A DNA stretch of 39,145 nt from Actinomadura sp. 6K520 (lineage in GTDB: Bacteria > Actinomycetota > Actinomycetes > Streptosporangiales > Streptosporangiaceae), in assembly GCF_004349245.1 (NCBI RefSeq), contig NZ_SMLC01000063.1:1-39145 (forward strand), given 5' to 3'. The stretch's first letter is position 1. Every line of letters begins with the position of its first letter. This document shows positions 1 through 7,536 of this stretch, piece by piece. The translations under genes were made by a program, and so were the position numbers. The notes beneath the pieces are model-generated. The model was not told the DNA's origin. It searched no databases and worked only from the letters and a program-made list of their open reading frames with translations.

Positions 1-2628
1 GAGCGGGAGGATCCACGCGGGGATGACGTCGGACGGGGCGGCGGGCGAGGCGGGGACGGTGTCGAGGGCGGCCTTCCAGGCGCGGGCGGCGGTGAGGTCG
101 GCGCGGATGACGCGGAGGCGTTCCTCGGCCTCGGTGAGGGCGGCGCGGAGGCGTTCCTTGGCGGGGACGGTCTGCCGGGTGGCGTGGTGAGCCGCCGCCC
201 ACGCTTCGTCCCAGCGCGGGGTGCGCTCCTGCCACGCCTCGTCGCCGTCGGTGGCGATCATGAGGTTGGCGAGGTCGGGGTGGACCGAGCGGACGCGGTC
301 GAGGAGTTCCGTGCAGCGGATCTGGCGGGAGCGTTCGTGGCGGGCCTCGGCCAGGGCGCCCAGGGCGCGGCCGTAGGCGGCGGCGTCACGGGCGTCGATG
401 GCGTCCAGGGCCGCCTGGAGCTCTGGGGGATCGTCGTCGTCCACGGGGCCGATGGAGTCGCGGAGGGCGTCGAGGTCGGCGGCGGCGCGGCTCACGCCCA
501 GGCCCTCCAGTGCGTTGCGGAGGGCGGTGACGTAACCGTGCCACTGGTGGGGGTGGCCCAGGGGGATGGTGAGGCCGGACCGGCCGAGGAGGTCGCGGGT
601 CTCCTGCACGGCCGTCATGGCGTCCCGGATGCGGGCGAGGCGGGCGTGGGCGCGGACGAAGCGGGCGACGCGTTCGGCGGGCGGGAGGTCGGCGGGGAAG
701 GAGATGCCGGCGGCCTCCCACACGTACTGCAGCTCACGGCAGGTGATCCGCACCATGAGGTGGGTGTGGACGAGGTCGAGCAGCTCGGGTGTGGCGGGTG
801 CGGCGCCGTCGACCCGCACGGTGGTGAGGAGCGGCTCGGCCTGGCGTTGCGCGGACGAGCGCAGCGGTCCCCGTTTGAGGGTGCCGCCGCCGGCGAGGTG
901 GGCGCGCAGGTCCAGGGCGGACGCGGCGAGCCCGCGCAGGTCGGCGTCGTCGGGGATGTCGATCTCGTGGCTGCTGAGCTCCGCCAGGGCGCCCTCCGCC
1001 CACTCGGCCCGGGCCGTCATCTCGTGGACGCGCGCCCAGATGAGGGGGCGGCGGTCCGCGAGGGCGTCGCCGAACGCCTGGGCGGCGAGGTCGGCGGGGT
1101 TCCAGCCGCCCGGGTCGCCGTCGAGGCCGAGGTCGCGGAGCGCGGCGGCGACGACGGACGCGTTTCCGTCGAGGCGGGCGAGGAAGGTGACGTCGGTCTC
1201 GCGCAGGCGGCGGGACAGGTCGGTCTTGGACCGTTCGGCGCGTTCGGCGGCCGTGGCCTCCGCCTCGACCAGGGTGCGGACGTAGGCGGCGCTGGGCAGC
1301 GCGCCGGGGTCGACGTCGCGCTGCTCGGTGCGGGCCTTGCGCGCGGCGGTCTCCTCCGCGAGGAGGACGACGAGTTCCGCGGCCTCGGAGCGGGAGACCG
1401 GCGGGTCGGCCGGCATCCCGGCGCGGACCGGCATCCACGCCAGGTCGGGCGCCTCGGCGCGGAGACGCTCGCGCGGGTCGGCGGGCTCGTCGGCGCCGCC
1501 GAGGCGCTCGCGGATCTCGGTGACCTGCCGGGCGGCGGTCTCCTCCCGTCCGGCCAGCGCGTCCAGGTCGGGCGGGGCGGTGCGGGCGAGGATCGCGTCC
1601 GCCGCGCGGCCGGCCACGGCGGGGTCGGCGACCGTGAGGTCGGCGAGGCCGGGCGGCAGCGCGGCGTGGAGCGCGCCCGACGCGGTGGCGCCGCTCGTGG
1701 CGACGAGGACGCGGTGGCCGCGGGTGAGCAGCCCGGCGAGCAGGTCGGGGACGGTGTCCGCTTCGCGCTCGGGTACGTGCATGACGTGCGGCTTCCGGGA
1801 CGGCGACACCAGCCGCGCGAACCCGTCGGGAACGCCGCCGGGCACCCGGTCGAGGAGGGCGGCGTGGTAGTCGGCGGCGGCGCGGCGGCCCGGCGGGCGG
1901 ACGACCAGCGCGGGCGCGAGCCGCAGGCGCGGGACGGGCGACGGGGCCGCCGCGTCCGGTGCCCAGTCGTCGCTGTAGTCGGCGGGGGTGCTGAGCGCGG
2001 CGAGGCACCATTCGCGCAGGACGTCCCCGACCGAGGGGTTCAGCCCGAAGCCCCGCCCGGCGCGCACCGCGTCCGGCGGGCCGGGGGCGGGCCGGTAGCC
2101 GGGGTGGCCGGACAGCAGGTCCCGGTCCCGCAGGCTCGTGCGCCCGGCGAGGACCACGTCGATGCGGTCGGTGCGGTCGTCCACGACGATCCGCACGGGC
2201 GTGTTCAGCAGGTGGTCGTGGACGGCGGGCCGCCAGGCGAGCAGGCCCGTGGCGAGCACCACGTCCTCCCCCGCGAGGTCGCGGAGGATCCGGTACCAGT
2301 TGCGGAGGGCGAGCCAGCCGTCGAACTCGTCGAGGACGACGGGCGGGGTCAGCGGGATGACCGGCACGCTGAACAGGACGTCGCCGGGCCCCGCGTCCGT
2401 CTCGACGTAGACGTCGCCGGGCAGTTCCGACAGCCAGTGGACCCGGTCGTGCCCGGACAGGTCGCGGGACGGGCGGCGGCGTCCCCGCGCCAGGTCGCGC
2501 AGGAACCTCAGCAGCCGCGCCGCGTGCTCGGACTCGCGCGCGGACTCGTCCACGGCCCCGGGCAGGTCCCGGGGGGCGCGGGGGGTCGTGCCCGGAAACC
2601 GGCCGTGACCCGGGCCCTCCTCAGGCAC
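1..2628 (-). CDS. SF1 (UPF1/Dna2-like) helicase homologue, N-terminal part, degenerate P-loop
   Basis: Open frame from GTG 2628 to the left edge: 876 codons with no stop, so the C-terminus lies outside. GGAG lies 5 nt before the GTG. The layout recalls large actinobacterial AAA_11/AAA_12 helicases: an N-terminal helical part (RLLRFLRDLARGRRRPSRDL), a beta-rich part, then a segment near residues 300-312 (LLTRGHRVLVATSGATA) matching the strand and loop that follow the P-loop (LLxxGxRVLVTSxTxxAL), then a long helical insertion rich in Glu and Arg. The last residues (VIPAWILPL) resemble the segment just before the Walker B box of this family. At about residues 281-295, where GPPGTGKT is expected, the sequence reads HVMHVPEREADTVPD, with no GK[ST]. 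The frame is intact, so this looks like a pseudo-helicase rather than a frameshifted gene. The family assignment is from memory of its motifs; function (RNA/DNA remodelling or defence) is unknown. Confidence 0.72.
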   Translation of the reverse strand, partial: MPEEGPGHGRFPGTTPRAPRDLPGAVDESARESEHAARLLRFLRDLARGRRRPSRDLSGHDRVHWLSELPGDVYVETDAGPGDVLFSVPVIPLTPPVVLDEFDGWLALRNWYRILRDLAGEDVVLATGLLAWRPAVHDHLLNTPVRIVVDDRTDRIDVVLAGRTSLRDRDLLSGHPGYRPAPGPPDAVRAGRGFGLNPSVGDVLREWCLAALSTPADYSDDWAPDAAAPSPVPRLRLAPALVVRPPGRRAAADYHAALLDRVPGGVPDGFARLVSPSRKPHVMHVPEREADTVPDLLAGLLTRGHRVLVATSGATASGALHAALPPGLADLTVADPAVAGRAADAILARTAPPDLDALAGREETAARQVTEIRERLGGADEPADPRERLRAEAPDLAWMPVRAGMPADPPVSRSEAAELVVLLAEETAARKARTEQRDVDPGALPSAAYVRTLVEAEATAAERAERSKTDLSRRLRETDVTFLARLDGNASVVAAALRDLGLDGDPGGWNPADLAAQAFGDALADRRPLIWARVHEMTARAEWAEGALAELSSHEIDIPDDADLRGLAASALDLRAHLAGGGTLKRGPLRSSAQRQAEPLLTTVRVDGAAPATPELLDLVHTHLMVRITCRELQYVWEAAGISFPADLPPAERVARFVRAHARLARIRDAMTAVQETRDLLGRSGLTIPLGHPHQWHGYVTALRNALEGLGVSRAAADLDALRDSIGPVDDDDPPELQAALDAIDARDAAAYGRALGALAEARHERSRQIRCTELLDRVRSVHPDLANLMIATDGDEAWQERTPRWDEAWAAAHHATRQTVPAKERLRAALTEAEERLRVIRADLTAARAWKAALDTVPASPAAPSDVIPAWILPL

Positions 2629-2794
2629 CGCGGCTCCTTCCCTTCCCACGGGGGAACGGATCTCTCACCTCGCCGTCCGGACGGGCGGGCCCCGGTGTTC
2701 GGCCGGTGCGAGGTCCGATGGTGGTGCCACGATCTAACACCCCCGGGCGGGCCCGGCCAAGCGCTATCAATGATCTTGTGGTGCCGGAGACGCC

Positions 2795-2998
2795 TCAGCG
2801 GCTGCCCGCCAGGTGCCGGTCCTCGTTCGGCATCATCACCCAGAGGACGAGGTAGACGACGAACTGCGGGCCGGGCAGGAGACAGGACAGGACGAACAGC
2901 AGCCGGACGGTCCCGGCCGACATGCCGAACCGGCGACCGAGGCCGGCGCAGACGCCGGCGATCATCCGGTTGCCGCGCGGGCGAACTAGACCGTTCAT
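2795..2998 (-). CDS. PspC domain-containing small membrane protein
   Basis: 67 residues. A PspC domain fills the protein: the motif NRMIAGVCAGLGRRFG (about residues 11-26) is followed by one hydrophobic segment, LLFVLSCLLPGPQFVVYLVLWVMM (about 34-57), and a short polar tail. PspC proteins act at the inner face of the cytoplasmic membrane in envelope-stress sensing; in actinobacteria single PspC domains are common and mostly uncharacterised. I chose ATG 2998 because GGGAGAGAAGAAG lies just upstream; the in-frame ATG at 3016 has no ribosome-binding site. It lies 166 bp upstream of the helicase homologue on the same strand, with only a weak GC hairpin between, so cotranscription is possible but not shown. 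Confidence 0.9.
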   Translation of the reverse strand: MNGLVRPRGNRMIAGVCAGLGRRFGMSAGTVRLLFVLSCLLPGPQFVVYLVLWVMMPNEDRHLAGSR

Positions 2999-3160
2999 GG
3001 CTTCTTCTCTCCCCATTCGGTCGTGCGATGAACGTGGCCGCGGAATTTCGCTTCCACGTCCTCCACGCTACGAACCGGACAGGGGCACCACATCAACCGC
3101 TGGGACTGTTCCCGTGCCATCCTCCGGGATTAGGGGATCCTCCCTAGGGGACCTCGGTTC

Positions 3161-3178
3161 CGGCCGAAACTCCGGCCG
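3161..3178 (-). terminator. Possible terminator of the HAD gene
   Basis: CGGCCG - AAACTC - CGGCCG gives a 6-bp all-GC stem and a 6-nt loop, 6 bp beyond the stop codon of the HAD gene. There is no U-tract, which is usual in high-GC actinobacteria. The stem is short, so confidence is limited. Confidence 0.4.
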
Positions 3179-3184
3179 TGCGGG

Positions 3185-3850
3185 TCAGGCGGCGTTGTGC
3201 CCGGCGACGAGTCCGGGGAGGCCGGCGAGGTCGTCCAGGACGAACAGGCAGTCGCGCAGCGCCTCGTCGTCCCGCTGGATGTGGCCCCAGGGGCCGCGCC
3301 GCAGGAACGCCGCCCGCATCCCGAACGCGAGCGCGGGCCGGACGTCGTTGTCGATGCGGTCCCCCACGTAGAGGACGCGGTCGGGCAGCACGTCGGCGAG
3401 CTGCGCGCAGCGCTCGAAGAACTCCCGCGCCGGTTTCTGGACGCCCCACACGTCGGAGATGCCGACGACGTCCGCGTCCAGGCCGAGCGCCGCCATCTGC
3501 TCGGCGGCCTCGACCGGCTGGTTGCCGGCGATCCCGACGTAGAGGCCCTGGTCGCGCAGCCCGGACAGGCAGGCGCGCGCGTCCGGGTACAGGTCGGCGG
3601 GCCCGAACCCGTTCGGGACGCCCGCCTCGATGCGCCGGCGCTGCTCCTCCGCCAGGTCGAAGCCCGGCCGGAAGTATTCGAGGAGGTCCATGTGGGTGCC
3701 GCCCGCCGCGAGCACCGCCCCGAGCTTCGCGAGGAACGTGTGCCGCGGGACCCCGAGCCAGTCGGCCCACCGCCCGTAGATCTCGCCCTCGTTGATCAGC
3801 GTCTCGCCGATGTCGAAGAACACGGCCTGGATGCGGCGGGGGCGGCTCAC
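3185..3850 (-). CDS. HAD family hydrolase
   Basis: 221 residues from GTG 3850, with GGAGG 10 nt upstream. All four HAD motifs can be placed: motif I FFDIGETL (nucleophile Asp13), a motif II-like VGIAGNQ near 110, motif III Lys in VQKPAREFF, and motif IV VGDRIDNDVRPA. This fits a phosphatase or phosphonatase/haloacid-dehalogenase-type enzyme acting on a small phosphorylated metabolite in the cytoplasm. Motif I is DxG rather than DxD: the usual second Asp (general acid/base) is Gly, a variant I recall from other actinobacterial HADs. It follows the metallo-beta-lactamase-fold gene by 35 bp on the same strand, so the two are probably cotranscribed. The substrate is unknown. Confidence 0.88.
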   Translation of the reverse strand: MSRPRRIQAVFFDIGETLINEGEIYGRWADWLGVPRHTFLAKLGAVLAAGGTHMDLLEYFRPGFDLAEEQRRRIEAGVPNGFGPADLYPDARACLSGLRDQGLYVGIAGNQPVEAAEQMAALGLDADVVGISDVWGVQKPAREFFERCAQLADVLPDRVLYVGDRIDNDVRPALAFGMRAAFLRRGPWGHIQRDDEALRDCLFVLDDLAGLPGLVAGHNAA

Positions 3851-3885
3851 GGTGCCGGTCCCTCCGGGGGGCGAGGGATCGCCGG

Positions 3886-4536
3886 TCACGGCCGGGCCAG
3901 GTCGACCGAGGCACCCGGGGCGAGGCGGGTGAACTCCTTCCCGAGTTCCTTGCCGGCCCCGGTGAGGATGCGCTCCATGACGCTGAGGCCGATGTCGTTG
4001 AGGAGGCCGTCGTGGATGGCGAAGGCGCGTCCCGGATTCACGGCCCGCGTGTACTGGTAGAGGTCGACGGCCCTCATCCAGGGGGCGTTGCCGGGAAGGC
4101 ACAGGGTGGGGACGGGCTCGGACGGGACGGTCAGCGCGTCCCCGGGGTGGAAGATCTCGCCGTCCAGCAGGAACCCGACGTTCGGGATCGGCGGCAGGTC
4201 CGGGTGCATGATCTCGTGGTCCTCGCCGTAGACGTGGACGTCGAAGCCCGCGATCGTGACGGCGTCGCCGTGGCCGACCTGGTGGACGCGCCCGCCGAGG
4301 TCGGCGAGGTTCTCGGCGACGACGCGGGACGTCCACACCTCCAGGGAGGGCCGCTCGGCCATCGCGGCGCGCAGGGTGTCGGCGTCGAAGTGGTCGAAGT
4401 GCTCGTGGGTGACCAGGACGGCGTCGGCGCTGGCGAGCGCGGCGGACGCCTCGCTGAACGTGCCGGGGTCGATGACGACGCTCCGGTCGTCCTTGCTGAT
4501 CTGGACGCAGGCGTGTCCGAGCTTGGTGAGACGCAT
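3886..4536 (-). CDS. MBL-fold (UlaG-type) metal-dependent hydrolase
   Basis: 216 residues. The N-terminus MRLTKLGHACVQI and the motif THEHFDH (His44, His46, Asp48, His49) define a metallo-beta-lactamase fold of the short UlaG/YcbL-like class. Further likely metal ligands are His/Asp in IFHPGDA and the late His in AIHDG. Proteins of this type hydrolyse phosphodiester or lactone bonds using Zn or Mn; the substrate cannot be read from the sequence. ATG 4536 was chosen because the conserved fold starts there; no good ribosome-binding site is visible. The gene is divergent from the APH-like operon, and the KstR-like palindrome at 4594-4607 lies between them, so it may share that control. Confidence 0.87.
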   Translation of the reverse strand: MRLTKLGHACVQISKDDRSVVIDPGTFSEASAALASADAVLVTHEHFDHFDADTLRAAMAERPSLEVWTSRVVAENLADLGGRVHQVGHGDAVTIAGFDVHVYGEDHEIMHPDLPPIPNVGFLLDGEIFHPGDALTVPSEPVPTLCLPGNAPWMRAVDLYQYTRAVNPGRAFAIHDGLLNDIGLSVMERILTGAGKELGKEFTRLAPGASVDLARP

Positions 4537-4570
4537 CAGCCGATTTTTCCACGCCGGTCGCCGGCGGCCA

Positions 4571-4599
4571 TTGACCACCCCCGCCTCCGTTGATAGAAC
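4571..4599 (+). promoter_or_regulatory. Promoter of the APH-like operon
   Basis: TTGACC (4571-4576), a 17-bp spacer, and TAGAAC (4594-4599) make a good sigma-70-type promoter reading toward the gene at 4641. The -10 box is the left arm of the palindrome at 4594-4607, so a bound repressor would block it. Confidence 0.6.
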
Positions 4600-4607
4600 A
4601 CGTTCTA
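4594..4607. promoter_or_regulatory. KstR-type operator
   Basis: TAGAACACGTTCTA is a perfect inverted repeat (6-bp arms, 2-bp centre). It fits every fixed position of the mycobacterial KstR consensus TNNAACNNGTTNNA, the TetR-family repressor of cholesterol catabolism. It lies between the divergent MBL-fold and APH-like genes and overlaps the -10 box of the latter. No kstR gene is in the window, so the regulator is inferred. Confidence 0.7.
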
Positions 4608-4640
4608 ATTCGGGGCCGTGACCGGTGCAAGGAGGCGGCG

Positions 4641-5708
4641 ATGCCCGTTCCCGACCAACGCGACTCCGAGGTCACCAGGAGGAACCTGACGGACTGGCTG
4701 GAGCGGCATCTGCCCGGCGTCCGCATCCCCCACCTGGAGACCCCCCAGACGAGCGGTTTCTCCAACGAGACGCTGATCTTCGACGCCGAGTGGACCGGCG
4801 GCGACGGCGTCCCGCACCGCGAGCCGTTCGTGGCGCGGGTCGCGCCGGTGAAGTACCAGGTGTTCCCCGAGCCGCGGTTCGAGGAGCAGTACCGGCTGAT
4901 GCGGATCCTGGACGAGCGCACCCCCGTCCCCGTGCCGCCGATCCGCTGGTACGAGCCGTCGCCGGACGTGCTGGGCGCCGCGTTCTTCGTGATGGGACGG
5001 ATCGACGGCCGCGTCCCGACCGACATGCCGCCGTACCACATGGACGGCTGGGTGACCGAGGTCCCGCCGGGCGAGCGCGCCGCGATGTGGTGGTCCACGC
5101 TGGAGATCCTCGCGGACCTGCACCGGCTCGACGCGCGGGAACTGGGCCTCGGCTTCCTCGACCAGCCGGAGTGGGGCGCGCCCGGCCTCGACCAGCGGCT
5201 CAACTACTACGAGCACTACCTGCACTGGGCCTACAAGGGGCCGCAGGAGACGGCGCTCAAGGCCCTGGACTGGCTGAAGGCCAACCGCCCCGACGAACCC
5301 GGCGAGCCCGCCGTGCTGTGGGGCGACGCCCGCATCGGGAACGTGATCTTCCAGGAGGGTGTCCCGGCGGCCGTACTCGACTGGGAGACCGCCACGCTCG
5401 GCGCGCCCGAGGAGGACCTCGCCTGGTTCATGTTCCTCGACCGCCACCACTGCGAGGGCGTGGGCGCCGCGCGGCTGGACGGCTTCCCGTCCTACGCCGA
5501 GACGGTCGCCCGCTACGAGGAGCTGCTCGGGCGCCCGATGCGGCACATGGCGTACTACGAGATCCTGTCCGGCTTCAAGTTCTCGGTGGTCATGGCCCGG
5601 ATCGGGCAGGCGATGATCGATTTCGGCTGGATCGACGAGACCTCCGACTTCCCCTACAACAACAACTGCTCGCAGCTGCTCGCGCGCATCCTTGGAGAGA
5701 CCACGTGA
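4641..5708 (+). CDS. Phosphotransferase family protein (APH/ACAD10-like kinase)
   Basis: 355 residues from ATG 4641, with AAGGAGG 5 nt upstream. The protein kinase-like APH fold is shown by the N-lobe SGFSNETLIFDAEW and the catalytic loop LWGDARIGNVIF (about residues 225-236), followed by the metal-binding AVLDWETATLG. The usual catalytic-loop His is Trp here (WGDxRxGN), as I recall for the ACAD10/11-like subfamily often found beside acyl-CoA dehydrogenases. Some ACAD10/11 kinase domains phosphorylate 4-hydroxyacyl-CoAs as a step to beta-oxidation, so a hydroxylated acyl or steroid intermediate is a reasonable guess here. First gene of a three-gene overlapping operon; its TGA overlaps the next GTG. 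The KstR-like operator is upstream. Confidence 0.88.
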   Translation: MPVPDQRDSEVTRRNLTDWLERHLPGVRIPHLETPQTSGFSNETLIFDAEWTGGDGVPHREPFVARVAPVKYQVFPEPRFEEQYRLMRILDERTPVPVPPIRWYEPSPDVLGAAFFVMGRIDGRVPTDMPPYHMDGWVTEVPPGERAAMWWSTLEILADLHRLDARELGLGFLDQPEWGAPGLDQRLNYYEHYLHWAYKGPQETALKALDWLKANRPDEPGEPAVLWGDARIGNVIFQEGVPAAVLDWETATLGAPEEDLAWFMFLDRHHCEGVGAARLDGFPSYAETVARYEELLGRPMRHMAYYEILSGFKFSVVMARIGQAMIDFGWIDETSDFPYNNNCSQLLARILGETT

Positions 5709-6805
5709 CGCTCTCGCCGCTCGACGACTACCCGATCCACCAGGCACCCGAGGTGATGCGGCACGTCACGACGTCCGACCGCAACTTCTACGACCGGTAC
5801 TACTTCAACGCCCACCCCTGCTCCGACGAGCTGATGCTGATCATCGGGATCGGGCAGTACCCGAACCTCGGGGTCATGGACGCGTTCGCGGTCGTGCGGC
5901 ACGGGCCGGTGCACAAGGTCGTCCGGGCGTCCCGCGAGCTGGGTGCGGACCGCATGGACACCACGGTCGGGCCGTTCCGGGTGGAGGTGATCGAGGGGCT
6001 GAAGCGGCTCAGGGTCGTCCTGGACGAGAACGAGCACGGCCTGGCGTTCGACATGACCTGGGAGGGGACGATCCCCGCCACGCTGGAGCCCCCGCACTAC
6101 CTGCGCTGGCAGGAACGGGTCATGTTCGACTCGCGGCGGCTCGCGCAGACCGGCCGCTGGACGGGCGCCATCACCATCGACGGCGAGACCATCGAGGCCA
6201 CGCCGGACCACTGGTGGGGCTCCCGGGACCGCTCCTGGGGCATCCGTCCCGTGGGCGAGCCGGAGCCGCCCGGGATCCAGATCAACAACGCCGGCACGTT
6301 CTACTGGCTGTACACGCCGATGCAGTTCGAGGACCACTCGATCCTCTGCATCGTCCAGGAGGACGAGAAGGGCCGCCGGGTCCTGGAGGAGGCCACGCGG
6401 GTCTGGCCGGACCGCGAACCCGAGTACCTCGGCCGCCCGGAGTACCTCCCGGTCTACGCCGAGGGCACCCGCGACGTGGTCAGCGCCACGCTCCGGTTCG
6501 CGCCGCCCGGTGCGGCGGCGTTCGAGGTCCGCGCGACGCCGATCCTGCCGGTCCACCTGATGGTCGGCACCGGCTACGGGCTGGAGCCCGACTGGAAGCA
6601 CGGCATGTACCAGGGCCCCGACGTCAAGGTCCAGGGCGTCGCCTACGACACGCGCAAGCCCGACGACGCCGCCCGCATGTGGGGACTCGTCGACGCGGTC
6701 GGACGGTACGAGTACCTGGACGGTGCCCAGCCCACGGAGATCACGACGGGATACGGCCTCTACGAGTACTGGGCGCTCGGCCCCCACCCCTCCTTCGCCG
6801 AATGA
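5705..6805 (+). CDS. DUF7064/DUF7065-like protein of unknown function
   Basis: 366 residues from GTG 5705, which overlaps the preceding TGA (GTGA); GGAGAGA at 5694-5700 serves as ribosome-binding site. It is cytoplasmic by appearance, with no signal peptide or membrane segment. The N-terminal motif TSDRNFYDRYYFN and the central DHWWGSRDRSWGIRP (about residues 168-182) are the conserved signatures. The WGxRDRSWGxR motif recalls beta-barrel lipocalin-like proteins such as AttH/CrtC-type families, which bind or hydrate hydrophobic isoprenoids. In actinobacteria this family often neighbours lipid or steroid catabolic genes and APH-like kinases. Translational coupling to the kinase suggests equal amounts and a shared substrate. 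No enzymatic role can be stated. Confidence 0.85.
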   Translation: MTLSPLDDYPIHQAPEVMRHVTTSDRNFYDRYYFNAHPCSDELMLIIGIGQYPNLGVMDAFAVVRHGPVHKVVRASRELGADRMDTTVGPFRVEVIEGLKRLRVVLDENEHGLAFDMTWEGTIPATLEPPHYLRWQERVMFDSRRLAQTGRWTGAITIDGETIEATPDHWWGSRDRSWGIRPVGEPEPPGIQINNAGTFYWLYTPMQFEDHSILCIVQEDEKGRRVLEEATRVWPDREPEYLGRPEYLPVYAEGTRDVVSATLRFAPPGAAAFEVRATPILPVHLMVGTGYGLEPDWKHGMYQGPDVKVQGVAYDTRKPDDAARMWGLVDAVGRYEYLDGAQPTEITTGYGLYEYWALGPHPSFAE

Positions 6806-7026
6806 CTCTGAAAGACTGGGCGACCGTGACGACCCCGCCTTCGCCCGACCCCCCGGACGCGGGACGGCCGTCCCGGGAAGAACTGGACCGGCTGGTGCGC
6901 GACCGCATTGCGAACTGGCGTGAGCAGCCGCGCGGGCTTGCCTGCGCGGTGATCGCCGCCTTCATGATCCTCACTACCGCCGCGTTCGTGTTCGCGGTGG
7001 TGGCGGTGGTGGGCGCGATGAGCTGA
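6802..7026 (+). CDS. Small single-pass membrane protein, third gene of the operon
   Basis: 74 residues from ATG 6802, overlapping the upstream stop as ATGA. An N-terminal proline-rich and charged part (SREELDRLVRDRIANWREQPRG) is followed by one hydrophobic helix near the C-terminus (ACAVIAAFMILTTAAFVFAVVA, truncated here to its core). An in-frame GTG at 6829 could be an internal start, but the ATGA overlap favours 6802. No known family is recognised. It would be a tail-anchored type protein with its charged part in the cytoplasm. Cotranscription with the kinase and the DUF7064-like gene hints at a membrane anchor or partner, which is inference. Confidence 0.7.
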   Translation: MTLKDWATVTTPPSPDPPDAGRPSREELDRLVRDRIANWREQPRGLACAVIAAFMILTTAAFVFAVVAVVGAMS

Positions 7027-7059
7027 GGTCCGGAGAGGGCCGGAGGGGTGCGGAAAGCC

Positions 7060-7101
7060 GCGGAGCCGCCGCACCGACCGGGGTCGGCGCGGCGGCTCCG
7101 C
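7060..7101. terminator. Strong bidirectional terminator
   Basis: Two 20-nt arms (7060-7079 and 7082-7101) are inverted repeats with one mismatch. They form a near-perfect GC hairpin between the convergent genes ending at 7026 (+) and 7117 (-). Confidence 0.85.
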
Positions 7102-7116
7102 GAAGTCCGCTCGGGT

Positions 7117-7416
7117 CTAGGTGGGGATCCCTCCGGACCCCTCGGCGATGGTGAACGCCACGTCGCCCTGCGGGTCGACCTGGGCGTCCAGGGTCTTGTC
7201 GTCCAGCATCTCGGCGACGGTCGGCTCCAGGTACACCTTCGCGCCCTCCTCCTCGACGACCTGGTCGCCCGCCTCGGGAGCCGGGGCCACCGAGAGCCGG
7301 AGGGCGTCCGAGCCGTCGAGCCCGGACTCGATGCGGATACCGGTCTCCGGCGGAAGCTCCGGGTTGGCGGTCACGGTACGGATGACCTGGACGGCACCGC
7401 TGGTCAGCGTGAGCAC
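7117..7416 (-). CDS. HesB/IscA-like fold protein lacking cysteines
   Basis: 99 residues from GTG 7416, with GAGGAG 6 nt upstream. The pattern VLTLTSGAVQVIRTV - GIRIESG - LRLSVAPAPEAGDQVVEEEGAKVYLEP - MLDDKTLDAQ matches the A-type iron-sulfur carrier (HesB/IscA) fold. IscA proteins carry three cysteines (C and CxC near the C-terminus) as cluster ligands; this protein has no cysteine at all. It therefore cannot use that ligand set and probably has another role. Such Cys-free members are, as far as I recall, frequent in Streptomyces and relatives under names such as Fe-S cluster assembly protein HesB. It is a separate unit downstream of the LLM gene (120 bp gap) and ends at the terminator at 7060-7101. 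Confidence 0.78.
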   Translation of the reverse strand: MLTLTSGAVQVIRTVTANPELPPETGIRIESGLDGSDALRLSVAPAPEAGDQVVEEEGAKVYLEPTVAEMLDDKTLDAQVDPQGDVAFTIAEGSGGIPT

Positions 7417-7536
7417 GATCAGCTCCTCACGTCTCTGTCTCTCTCGCTTCGGATCTGCCCCACCCTCCCCGTTCCGCACCGCCGTAAACATCGGGACGTG
7501 ACCGTGCGATCTCGCTCGGCGAGCAGCGGCCGCGGG

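Noticed and set aside
2743..2756. CCGGGC-GG-GCCCGG hairpin after the PspC gene
   Set aside because: Only 6-bp arms and a 2-nt loop in very GC-rich DNA; too likely by chance to call a terminator.
184..3147. Long plus-strand open frame of nearly 1000 codons
   Set aside because: Antisense to the helicase homologue; its Gly/Val/Arg-rich, motif-free translation is typical of a GC-rich shadow frame.
3851..5203. Upstream extension of the HAD frame to 5203
   Set aside because: It crosses the MBL-fold and APH-like genes in a shadow frame; GTG 3850 with GGAGG is the true start.
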